From contig DASXBA010000206.1 of the NCBI GenBank assembly GCA_036406475.1, positions 1-21,511 of the forward strand: 21,511 nucleotides of DNA. The letters are read 5' to 3'. The stretch's first letter is position 1. Every line of letters begins with the position of its first letter. This stretch comes from DASXBA01 sp036406475. Lineage in GTDB: Bacteria > Actinomycetota > Thermoleophilia > Solirubrobacterales > Thermoleophilaceae. Both the position numbers and the translations under genes were made by a program. Positions 15,253-21,511 of the stretch are shown here, one piece after another. The notes under the pieces were generated by a model that was given only the letters and a program-made list of their open reading frames with translations, searched no databases and was not told the origin of the DNA.

Positions 15253-16001
15253 CTGCTCGCCTCGAGGATCACGCGGGTCACGAGCTCCGGGTCGTCCCAC
15301 GTCGGTATGTGCCCACATCCCGGCAGGTCCACCATCCTCGCGCCCGGCACGGACCGACTCGGCCCGACCAGCTCGTCGTGCTCCGCCCAGGCGAGCGTCA
15401 CGGGCAGCTTCAAGCCGGCCAGCTCGCCGACGAGGCCGGAGCGCATCGCCCGGTTGGCGCCCACGAAGGCGGGTGACCGGGCGTAGTCGCGGATCAGCCG
15501 GGCGGCCGCGTCGGGCGGCACCCGCTCGGGATGAGCCACCGCGCCGCCCAGGGCGAGGCGGCGGCCCCGGGCGCTCCGCGACAGCACCGGCAGCAGCGGC
15601 ACCGCGATACGCGCCAGCGTTCGAGGCTCGATTCCCTTGCGAGGCCCGAGCGGCCGCGACCAAAACCCCGCCGGCGCGATGCCGGTCACGGAGCGCGCGC
15701 GTCCAGCTCGGGCGAGCTCGACCGCCACCCAGGCGCCGAGCGAGTTCCCGACGAGATGGGCGTCCCCGACGTCGAGCGAGTCGAGAAAGGCGCCCACCCC
15801 CGCCGCCAGCCCCTCCGGGGTCGGCTCCGCCCCGTTCGCGAGCGCCGGCGAGGCGCCGAAGCCGGGCATGTCGAGGGCGATCACGTCGCGTTCGGCGGCG
15901 AGCCGGTCGAGTATCGGCTCCCACACCACGATCGAGCCGCCGAGCGGATGGATGAGCACCAGCGGCTCCCCGCTTCCACGCCTGACGTGATGCAACCTCA
16001 T
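15249..16001 (-). CDS. Alpha/beta hydrolase
   Basis: This 250-residue protein begins MRLHHVRRGSGEPLVLIHPLGGS (oxyanion HPLGG) and continues with DVIALDMPGFGASP. The nucleophile elbow is GNSLGAW (Ser at about residue 98), the acid probably lies in AEHDELV, and the catalytic His is in GCGHIPTWDDPE. The complete triad suggests an active esterase, lyase or hydrolase; the substrate is unknown. I chose ATG 16001 because homology starts there; upstream in-frame codons are shadow of the divergent gene. There is no Shine-Dalgarno, and GATCCT (16017-16012) lies 10 nt upstream. The stop overlaps the ATP-grasp start by 4 bases, so the two are translationally coupled. It is first gene of the three-gene - strand cassette. 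Confidence 0.9.
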   Translation of the reverse strand: MRLHHVRRGSGEPLVLIHPLGGSIVVWEPILDRLAAERDVIALDMPGFGASPALANGAEPTPEGLAAGVGAFLDSLDVGDAHLVGNSLGAWVAVELARAGRARSVTGIAPAGFWSRPLGPRKGIEPRTLARIAVPLLPVLSRSARGRRLALGGAVAHPERVPPDAAARLIRDYARSPAFVGANRAMRSGLVGELAGLKLPVTLAWAEHDELVGPSRSVPGARMVDLPGCGHIPTWDDPELVTRVILEASS

Positions 16002-16065
16002 GCGACGCGGCAGGATCGCAGGTAGATTCCCCGGAGTCAGGTCGCCACTGCCCAGGGAGGAGCGC
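16002..16065. promoter_or_regulatory. Divergent promoter region, alpha/beta hydrolase versus cNMP-binding gene
   Basis: On the + strand TAGATT (16023-16028) is a likely -10, followed by a leader with the strong Shine-Dalgarno AGGGAGGAG (16054-16062). On the - strand GATCCT (16017-16012) is a weak -10 close to ATG 16001. The two start regions lie within about 20 bases of each other and could be co-regulated. Confidence 0.4.
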
Positions 16066-16452
16066 TTGGATCCGAGCCGTCTCAAGTCGATTGCGCTGTT
16101 CAAGGAAATCCCCGACGACGCGCTGAGGGAGATCGCCACGTTCGCCGACGAGGAGTCGGTATCCGAGGGCAAGCACCTCGTGGACGAGGGCGACTACTCG
16201 TACGAGTTCATGGCGATCGAGGAGGGCACCGCCGAGGTGCAGCGCGACGGCCAGCACGTCGCGGACCTCGGCCCCGGCGACTTCTTCGGCGAGATCGGCC
16301 TGCTGGAGAAGGACCGCCGCAATGCCACGGTGGTCGCCAAGACCCCGATGCGGCTGATCACCCTCACGGGCTGGGACCTGAAGCGGATGGAGAAGAGCAT
16401 GCCGGAGGCCGTCCAGCAGATCCGGCAGACGATGGAGTCGCGCCGCGCCTAG
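16066..16452 (+). CDS. Stand-alone cyclic-nucleotide-binding-domain (Crp-like) protein
   Basis: This 128-residue protein is one cNMP-binding beta-roll: LKSIALFKEIPDDALREIATFADEESV, LVDEGDYSYEFMAIEEGTAEVQRDGQHVADLGPGDFFGEIGLLEKDRRNATVVAKTPMRLITL, then helices (WDLKRMEKSMPEAVQQIRQTM). FFGEIGLLEKDRRNATV is the phosphate-binding cassette with its Glu and Arg present, so nucleotide binding is possible but not certain. There is no HTH or other output domain, so any signal must pass to a partner. TTG 16066 was chosen because AGGGAGGAG lies 3 nt upstream; the in-frame ATG 16000 overlaps the divergent gene. The next gene (GH3) starts 18 bases after the stop, so they are probably an operon. Confidence 0.9.
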   Translation: MDPSRLKSIALFKEIPDDALREIATFADEESVSEGKHLVDEGDYSYEFMAIEEGTAEVQRDGQHVADLGPGDFFGEIGLLEKDRRNATVVAKTPMRLITLTGWDLKRMEKSMPEAVQQIRQTMESRRA

Positions 16453-16470
16453 CAGGGAGGTGGTGCTGCG

Positions 16471-17613
16471 GTGCTCGCCGGAACGGCGATCCGGCTGCGC
16501 TCCTCGCGTGGGCCGCGGCGCCGCCTCGGCGGGCTGGTCGCGGCGGCGGCGATAGCGGCGGGCGCCGGAGTAGCGGTCGGCGCCGGCGCGGGCGGCGACA
16601 CCGGCAAGACCGGGACCGATCCGGCACGGCAGGAGGCGGCCAAGCTGCCGCTGCGCGTCCAGGTCGGCCAGCTCGTCGTCTCCTCGTTCGATGGCGTCCG
16701 GCTGCCCGAGTACCTGCGCCGGCGCCTGCGCCGGCGCGAGACGGCCGGCGTGATCGTGTTCGGCCAGAACACGGCGTCGCGCCCGGCGCTCAAGGCTCTC
16801 CTCCGGAGAACGCAGAAGGCGGCGGGGCGCACCGCGCTGGTCATGACAGACCAGGAGGGAGGCGCCACCCGGATTCTGCGCTTCGCCGGGCCGCTGCCGG
16901 CGCAGCCGGACCAGGGCTCGGCGGGCCGGGTGCAGCGGCTCGACCGCCGCGCCGCCGGGCAGCTTCGCTCGGTCGGCGTGAACGTCGCGCTCGCGCCTGT
17001 GGCCGACCTGCCGGCCGGCCCCGCGCTGCGCGGACGCACGTTCAGCGGTTCGAGCGGTGCCGTGGCGGCCCGGGTGCGGGCGGCGGTCGAGGGCTGGCGC
17101 GGCGCCCGCGTGGCCGCGACCGCCAAGCACTTCCCCGGCATCGGGGCGGCCCGGCTCAACACCGACGACCACCGCGTGTCGATCCCCCTCTCGCGCAAGC
17201 GGATGGACAAGCACCTGCGCCCGTTCCGGGCGGCGATCGGCGTCGGTGTTCCGCTCGTGATGGCCTCTCACGCCCTCTTTCCCGCCTACGACCGCCACCG
17301 GATCGCCTCGCAGTCGCGGGCGATCCTGACCGGGCTGCTGCGCGACCGGCTCGGCTACGACGGCGTGGTGATCACGGACAGCATCGAGGCCGAGGCCGTG
17401 GTGCGGGGCTCGAACGTCGCCACAGCGGCGGAGCGCTCGATCGCCGCGGGCGCTGACCTGGTGCTCTGCACCGGCTCGGCAAGCTGGAAGCTCGTCTACC
17501 CGCGCCTGCTGAGGCGAGCGCGGAAGTCGCCGGCGTTCCGGAGGCGCGTCGAGGAGTCGGCGGCCCGGGTACTGCGGCTCAAGCGCCGCTTGAAGCTGCG
17601 CGTTCCAGGCTAG
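16471..17613 (+). CDS. Glycoside hydrolase family 3 (NagZ-like), membrane-anchored
   Basis: This 380-residue GH3 TIM-barrel protein has an N-terminal arginine-rich stretch, then a hydrophobic Ala/Gly segment (about 19-42), so it is a secreted or membrane-anchored protein. Barrel motifs: VGQLVVSSFDG, AGVIVFGQN, ALVMTDQEGG, VNVALAPVADL, ATAKHFPGIG (about 216-225), TDDHRVSIP (the Asp/His loop of NagZ-type enzymes), PLVMASHALFPAYD, and GVVITDSIEA with the nucleophile Asp at about 303. NagZ-like enzymes remove N-acetylglucosamine from muropeptides; the exact sugar here is inferred. GTG 16471 is preceded by AGGGAGG with 10 nt spacing. It follows the cNMP-binding gene closely. Its 3' end overlaps that of convergent ppk1 by 35 bases. 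Confidence 0.92.
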   Translation: MLAGTAIRLRSSRGPRRRLGGLVAAAAIAAGAGVAVGAGAGGDTGKTGTDPARQEAAKLPLRVQVGQLVVSSFDGVRLPEYLRRRLRRRETAGVIVFGQNTASRPALKALLRRTQKAAGRTALVMTDQEGGATRILRFAGPLPAQPDQGSAGRVQRLDRRAAGQLRSVGVNVALAPVADLPAGPALRGRTFSGSSGAVAARVRAAVEGWRGARVAATAKHFPGIGAARLNTDDHRVSIPLSRKRMDKHLRPFRAAIGVGVPLVMASHALFPAYDRHRIASQSRAILTGLLRDRLGYDGVVITDSIEAEAVVRGSNVATAAERSIAAGADLVLCTGSASWKLVYPRLLRRARKSPAFRRRVEESAARVLRLKRRLKLRVPG

Positions 17614-19720
17614 ACGGCTCGGTCGCGCGCTCGAGCGCGCGCTCCATCAGCTCCTCGTGCACGGAGCGCGAGTTCCCCGTCCGCCTCGTCCAACCGTCCT
17701 CGCCGAGCTTCCAGGAGAACGTGTCGTCGGCGAGGCAGCGCCGCAGCGTGTCCTCGAGCTCGGACTGCAGGTCCGGCGACTCCACCGGCGCGAGCAGCTC
17801 GACACGAGTGTCGAGGTTGCGCGGCATGAGGTCGGCCGAGCCCAGGAAGTAGCGGCGGTCGTCGCCACGATGGAAGGCGTAGATCCGCGAGTGCTCGAGG
17901 AAGCGGCCGACGACCGAGACGACGTTGATGTTCTCGCTCACGCCTGGCACGCCCGCCCTCAGGCAGCAGATCCCGCGCACGTTGAGGTCGATCGGAACCC
18001 CGGCCTGCGAGGCCTTGTAGAGCGCCCGGATGCAGCGCGCGTCCACGAGCGAGTTCATCTTCAACCCGATCCACGCGTCCTCGCCGCGCTCGTGGGCCTC
18101 GATCGTGTGCGCGATCTCGACGAGCAGCCGGTCGCGCATGTGCTCGGGCGCGACAACGACCTTGCGGTACGAGGGCGAGCGCGCCGCTCCGGTGAGCGAG
18201 TTGAAGAGGTCGGCCACGTCGGCGGCGATCTCCGCGTCGCAGGTGAAGAGGCCGAAGTCCTCGTACAGCCGCGCCGTCTTGGCGTGGTAGTTGCCGGTGC
18301 CGACGTGCACGTAGTGGCGCACGCCCTGCCCCTCCCGGCGGACGACGAACAGCGCCTTGGCGTGCGTCTTCAGGCCCGGCAGCCCATGCACCACGTGCGC
18401 GCCCGATTCCTCCAGCGCGCGCGCCCAGGTGATGTTCGTGCGCTCGTCGAAGCGCGCCTTGAGCTCGACCAGGCAGACCGCCTGCTTGCCGCGCTCGGCC
18501 GCCTCGATCAGCGACGGCACCAGGGCCGAGTCGTCCGAGGTCCGGTACACGGTCATCTTGATCGCGAGGACGTCGGGGTCGGCGACGGCCTGCTGGACGA
18601 AGCGCTCGACGCTGGACGCGAACGAGTCGTAGGGGTGGTGCACGAGCAGGTCGCCGCCGCGCATGGCGGCGAAGATGTCCGGTTTGCCCTCGTCGGGATC
18701 GTTGAACGCGGGCTGGCTCACCGGCGTCCATTGCTCCTCGCGCAGCTCGCGGTGGCCGTCGATCCCGTGGATCTCCCACAGGTCGGTCAGATCTAGGAGC
18801 CCCTCGACGTCGATCACCTGGATCTCCTCGATCCCGAGCGAGTCGATCAGGAGGTTGCGCAGGTCGGGGTCCATGCTCGAGCCGATCTCCAGCCGGACCA
18901 CCTCCCCGAAACGGCGCCGCCGGAGCTCGTCCTCGACCGCCTGGAGCAGGTCGTCGGCCTCGTCCGAGACGGTGAAGTCGGCGTCGCGCGTGACCCGGAA
19001 GTAGTCGTGGCGCAGGATCTCCATGCCGGGGAAGAGCTCGCCGAGGTGGCGGGCGATCACGGCCTCGAGCGGCACGAAGGCGCCTCCCTCCAGCCTCAGG
19101 AAGCGAGGCACGACCTCCTTCGGGACCTTCACGCGCGCGAAGGTCTCGTGGCCGGAGATCGGGTCGCGCAGCCAGACCGCCAGTGACAGCGACAGGTTGG
19201 AGATGTACGGGAAGGGCCGCCCGGGGCCTACCGCGAGCGGCGTGAGCACGGGGAAGATCTGCTCGCCGAAGATGCGGTCGACCTCCTCGAGCTCGGCGGA
19301 CGAGCAGCGGTCGCAGTCCACGATCCGTATCCCGTGCTCCGCGAGCTGCGGGCGGACCACCTCCTCCCACATCCGCGACTGGCGCGCGCCCAGCTCGCGG
19401 ACGTGCTCGGACGTGCGCTCGATCGTCTCTGCCGGCCCCAGGCCGTCCGGGCCGCGGGCGTCGATGCCTGCGTCCACCTGGTCGTGCAGGCCGGCGACGC
19501 GCACCATGTAGTGCTCGTCGAGGTTGGAGGTGAAGATCGCGAGGAACTTGGCCCGCTCGAGGAGCGGCGTGCGGTCGTCCTCCGCCAGCTCCAGCACCCG
19601 CTCGTTGAAGTCCAGCCAGGAGAGCTCGCGGTTCTGGTAGAGCGACGCGTCCTTGAGGTCGATGGCCTCGGGCGGAGCCTCCGTCGTCTCGGGCGTGACA
19701 GCCTCAGCTTGCGGTTCCAT
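17579..19720 (-). CDS. ppk1: Polyphosphate kinase 1
   Basis: PPK1 reversibly polymerises the ATP gamma-phosphate into polyphosphate. The 713-residue protein is of normal length. The N domain contains YQNRELSWLDFNERVLELA (about 28-46) and LDEHYMVRVAGL, and the middle domain LTPLAVGPGRPFPYISNLSLSLAV. The catalytic region reads MTVYRTSDDSALV, LVELKARFDERTNI.WA, and GLKTHAKALFVVRRE with the autophosphorylated His at about residue 450. VHVGTGNYHAKTARLYEDFGLFT follows, then a second PLD-like half (LLVEIAHTIEAHE, LKMNSLVD, NLDTRVELLAPV). ATG 19720 is at the usual distance from the first motif; there is no Shine-Dalgarno, and CACAAT lies 11 nt upstream. It is divergent from the SixA-like gene across 43 bases, which share control, and convergent with GH3 at the 3' end. 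Confidence 0.97.
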   Translation of the reverse strand: MEPQAEAVTPETTEAPPEAIDLKDASLYQNRELSWLDFNERVLELAEDDRTPLLERAKFLAIFTSNLDEHYMVRVAGLHDQVDAGIDARGPDGLGPAETIERTSEHVRELGARQSRMWEEVVRPQLAEHGIRIVDCDRCSSAELEEVDRIFGEQIFPVLTPLAVGPGRPFPYISNLSLSLAVWLRDPISGHETFARVKVPKEVVPRFLRLEGGAFVPLEAVIARHLGELFPGMEILRHDYFRVTRDADFTVSDEADDLLQAVEDELRRRRFGEVVRLEIGSSMDPDLRNLLIDSLGIEEIQVIDVEGLLDLTDLWEIHGIDGHRELREEQWTPVSQPAFNDPDEGKPDIFAAMRGGDLLVHHPYDSFASSVERFVQQAVADPDVLAIKMTVYRTSDDSALVPSLIEAAERGKQAVCLVELKARFDERTNITWARALEESGAHVVHGLPGLKTHAKALFVVRREGQGVRHYVHVGTGNYHAKTARLYEDFGLFTCDAEIAADVADLFNSLTGAARSPSYRKVVVAPEHMRDRLLVEIAHTIEAHERGEDAWIGLKMNSLVDARCIRALYKASQAGVPIDLNVRGICCLRAGVPGVSENINVVSVVGRFLEHSRIYAFHRGDDRRYFLGSADLMPRNLDTRVELLAPVESPDLQSELEDTLRRCLADDTFSWKLGEDGWTRRTGNSRSVHEELMERALERATEPSSLERAASSGA

Positions 19721-19763
19721 GAAGGTGTCCCATTGTGGCGTACCGGATATCGTCCCGAGTCTC
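19721..19763. promoter_or_regulatory. Divergent promoter spacer between ppk1 and the SixA-like gene
   Basis: TATCGT (19748-19753) lies 10 nt before GTG 19764 on the + strand. CACAAT lies 11 nt before ATG 19720 on the - strand. Neither gene has a Shine-Dalgarno, so both mRNAs probably have a leader of only a few bases. The core promoters are so close that one regulator could affect both. Confidence 0.4.
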
Positions 19764-20219
19764 GTGATCTGGCTGTTGCGTCATGCGCAGGCGGCCGACG
19801 GATCGCCGGACGCCGAACGGCCGCTGACCGACAAGGGCAGGCAGCAGTCCCGTGACGCGGGACTGGCGCTTGCGACGCTCGGCGTGAAGCTCGACGCCTG
19901 TGTCTCGAGTCCCAAGGTCCGAGCGCTGGACACGGCGAGGATCGTCTGCGAGGAGCTCGGCCACGCAGAGGTCCAGATCGACGACCGGCTGAGCGGCGGC
20001 CCGTTCGATCCCTACGAGGTCGCCGCCGAGTACGGCGAGGAGGTCGTGCTCGTGGGCCACGACCCGGACTTCTCGGCGGCGGTGCACAGCGCCACGGGCG
20101 CGCAGGTCCGGATGAAGAAGGCCGGGCTGGCCGGAATCGCCAAGGGCGAGCTCGTGCTGCTGCTTCGGCCCGCGGAGCTGAGCGCGGTCGCGGCGGCCTC
20201 GCCCGCCCGCTCCGAGTAG
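19764..20219 (+). CDS. SixA-like phosphohistidine phosphatase (histidine phosphatase superfamily)
   Basis: This 151-residue protein begins MIWLLRHAQAADGSPDAERPLTDKGRQQ. RHA with catalytic His7 is the superfamily signature, and ERPLTDKGRQQ is characteristic of SixA. SSPKVRALDTARIV supplies the second Arg, and VLVGHDPDF the second His. The short length with no insert matches SixA rather than phosphoglycerate mutase. GTG 19764 was chosen because it directly precedes the first strand; upstream in-frame codons lie inside ppk1. The neighbours ppk1 and ppx suggest a role in phosphate or polyphosphate metabolism. In mycobacteria a related histidine-phosphatase domain is fused in MutT1 beside ppk. The target could be a phosphohistidine or a small phosphoester; this is inferred. 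Its stop is 11 bases from that of convergent ppx. Confidence 0.9.
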   Translation: MIWLLRHAQAADGSPDAERPLTDKGRQQSRDAGLALATLGVKLDACVSSPKVRALDTARIVCEELGHAEVQIDDRLSGGPFDPYEVAAEYGEEVVLVGHDPDFSAAVHSATGAQVRMKKAGLAGIAKGELVLLLRPAELSAVAAASPARSE

Positions 20220-20230
20220 CCGAGCCGCCC

Positions 20231-21115
20231 TCAAGCCGCCTCCCGCTCCTCGAGCAGCTCGAGCAGGACGCCCTCCCGCAGGCCGCCCCGGGCGATGCGC
20301 AGCGGCAGCCCCAGCCGGTCCGACAGCGCCTCGAGCACGAGGATGCCTGCCGGCAGGAGGCGCACGCGCTCCGGGTCGAGCTCGAAGCGCGCCGCGACGT
20401 CGGCGATCGGCGTCTGCGACAGGACCCTGATCCCGCGCTCGAGCGTCTCGTGCGCGAGCTCGGAGCCAACGAGCCGCCGCATCGAGGTCGCGGTGCCGCC
20501 CACGGCCACGGCCTCGTCGGCCGGGGGCGGGTCCATGCCCTCGAAGGTGCCCTCCACGTGGCTGCGCACGTTCTCGAGCTCCTCCACGGCCGGTGGATCG
20601 GACTCGAGGTAGGAGTCCGCCAGGAAGCCCGAGCCGACGCGGAAGGTGGCCGACCAGTCGACCGTGCCGTCCGCCGAGCCGATCGCCAGCTCGGTGGAGC
20701 CGCCGCCGACGTCGACCACCGCGATCGTCCCGTGCGGCGGCGAGGCCAGCGTGCGCGTGGCGCCGACGAAGGCGAGCCGCGCCTCCTCCTCGCCGGTGAG
20801 GATCCAGAGCGGCATGCCGCCGGCGTCCTCTACGGCGGCCGCCAGCTCCTCGCGGTTGCCGGCCTCGCGGATCGCGGCGGTGGCGACGGCGACACAGTCC
20901 ACCGCGCCCACCTCCTCGGCGATGCGGCACTGCGTCGCCACGACCTCGGCGGTCTCCTCGATCTTCGCTCGCGGGATCTCCCCGCCCGACAGGAGGCTCT
21001 TGCCGATGCGGGTGAACGCCCGTTGGGTGACGATCTCCCGCAGCTTGCCGCCCCGCCGCTCCGCCACGAGCAGACGCGTGGTGTTGCTTCCGATGTCTAT
21101 ACAGGCGAGGACCAC
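20231..21115 (-). CDS. ppx: Ppx/GppA-family phosphatase (exopolyphosphatase-like)
   Basis: Ppx/GppA proteins remove terminal phosphate from polyphosphate or hydrolyse pppGpp. This 294-residue protein is the short, two-domain ASKHA-fold form common in actinobacteria. It shows CIDIGSNTTRLLV (phosphate 1, residues 5-17), AVATAAIREAGNREEL, ILTGEEEARLAFVG, VVDVGGGSTELAIG (phosphate 2, about 138-151), FRVGSGFLADSYL, VAVGGTATS and LPAGILVLEAL near the end. GTG 21115 is 13 bases after the DUF47 stop, so the two are one transcript. Only the N-terminal catalytic module is present, so activity on long polyphosphate versus pppGpp cannot be predicted. It lies close to ppk1 with opposite chemistry, which fits polyphosphate turnover. 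Confidence 0.93.
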   Translation of the reverse strand: MVLACIDIGSNTTRLLVAERRGGKLREIVTQRAFTRIGKSLLSGGEIPRAKIEETAEVVATQCRIAEEVGAVDCVAVATAAIREAGNREELAAAVEDAGGMPLWILTGEEEARLAFVGATRTLASPPHGTIAVVDVGGGSTELAIGSADGTVDWSATFRVGSGFLADSYLESDPPAVEELENVRSHVEGTFEGMDPPPADEAVAVGGTATSMRRLVGSELAHETLERGIRVLSQTPIADVAARFELDPERVRLLPAGILVLEALSDRLGLPLRIARGGLREGVLLELLEEREAA

Positions 21116-21128
21116 AGGAGCCGTGGCC

Positions 21129-21511
21129 TCAGGCGTGCTTCACAGCGATGCCCTCGAGCACGTGGCCCACATGGTCGCAGGAGTCGACCGCCTGCTCCAG
21201 CCGGTCGACTATGTCCTTCCAGCGAATTACGAGCATCGGGTCGACCCCGCCGTCGAACAGCGCGGCCAGGCACTCGCGCTCGATCCGGTCGCCCTCGTCC
21301 TCGAGCCGCCCGATCTCCACCACGTGCGGCCGTAGGCTGGCCACGTCCTGGAGCTGGCCGAGCGCCTCGGCCAGCTCCGCCCCGGCGCGCTCCAGCACCT
21401 CGGCGAGCGCCACCGCCTGCTCCATCGGCGCCTCGACCTTGTAGAGGAAGAGGTAGTCCGCCACCTCCTCCGCGTAGTCCACGACGTCGTCGACCCGCGA
21501 CGCCAGAGCAA
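21129..21511 (-). CDS. DUF47 / PhoU-like protein (Pit accessory), 5' end missing
   Basis: The frame is open to the right edge of the window (ALASRVDDVVDYAEEVADYLFLYKVE at the start of the visible part), so the N-terminus lies outside. The 126 visible residues are all helical with PhoU-like heptads: EQAVALAEVLERAGAELAEALGQL, IGRLEDEGDRIERECLAALF, and DPMLVIRWKDIVDRLEQAVDSCDHVGHVLEGIAVKHA at the C-terminus. E..EGD.I.R..L..LF....DP...I..K.I...LE...D..E is the DUF47 signature. Such proteins usually accompany a PiT phosphate transporter and may modulate it; that gene is not in view. It is followed by ppx with 13 nt spacing. The internal GTG at 21482 is not needed as a start. Confidence 0.9.
   Translation of the reverse strand, partial: ALASRVDDVVDYAEEVADYLFLYKVEAPMEQAVALAEVLERAGAELAEALGQLQDVASLRPHVVEIGRLEDEGDRIERECLAALFDGGVDPMLVIRWKDIVDRLEQAVDSCDHVGHVLEGIAVKHA

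Noticed and set aside
16720..16740. CGCCGGCG-type repeats (CTGCGCCGGCGC twice) in GH3
   Set aside because: They encode a repeated LRRR segment within the frame (LRRRLRRRE); this is codon-level repetition, not an independent element.
15253..17298. Long - strand frame extending the ATP-grasp gene upstream
   Set aside because: It crosses the alpha/beta hydrolase, cNMP and GH3 genes in other frames; its sequence is arginine/alanine-rich shadow with no domain.

Overview
The window is very GC-rich. Gene content, frequent GTG/TTG starts and the number of starts without a ribosome binding site suggest an actinobacterium, most likely Thermoleophilia/Solirubrobacterales. That placement is inferred from gene families and composition, not from a marker gene search. 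Coding density is very high and no gap exceeds about 150 bases. I see no phage, IS element, CRISPR array, integrase or rRNA.

Bases 1-8779 are a purine-biosynthesis locus on the + strand: purL (3' part), a small NTF2/SnoaL-like gene, purF, then purN and purH. It is interrupted by a convergent molybdopterin (sulfite-oxidase-family) enzyme and by recQ. purL carries a diverged in-frame tandem duplication of about 152 residues. A 141-base leader made of consecutive perfect hairpins, with repeats that allow alternative pairing, precedes purN. Bases 8800-9760 hold an ArsR-type regulator, a small HNH nuclease gene whose start codon abuts a perfect palindrome containing GAAC-N4-GTTC (a LexA/SOS-box pattern), and a tRNA-Lys(UUU) whose elbow pair G19-C56 appears swapped to C19-G56.

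Bases 9787-13259 carry a membrane-anchored GAF-GGDEF-HD-GYP cyclic-di-GMP enzyme, a small zinc-ribbon membrane protein, tRNA-Glu(UUC), a small membrane protein and tRNA-Val(UAC). Bases 13264-16001 are a compact - strand cassette: alpha/beta hydrolase, then an ATP-grasp ligase-like protein probably starting at CTG and overlapping the hydrolase stop, then a SAM methyltransferase. Divergent from it are a stand-alone cyclic-nucleotide-binding-fold protein and a membrane-anchored GH3 (NagZ-like) hydrolase.

Bases 17579-21511 form a phosphate/polyphosphate block: ppk1, a SixA-like histidine phosphatase, a Ppx/GppA phosphatase and a DUF47 (PhoU-like, Pit-accessory) protein that runs off the end. A recurring layout is a TAnnnT hexamer exactly 7 nt before a start codon with no Shine-Dalgarno (recQ, the 12814-13143 membrane gene, the methyltransferase), which points to widespread leaderless transcription.
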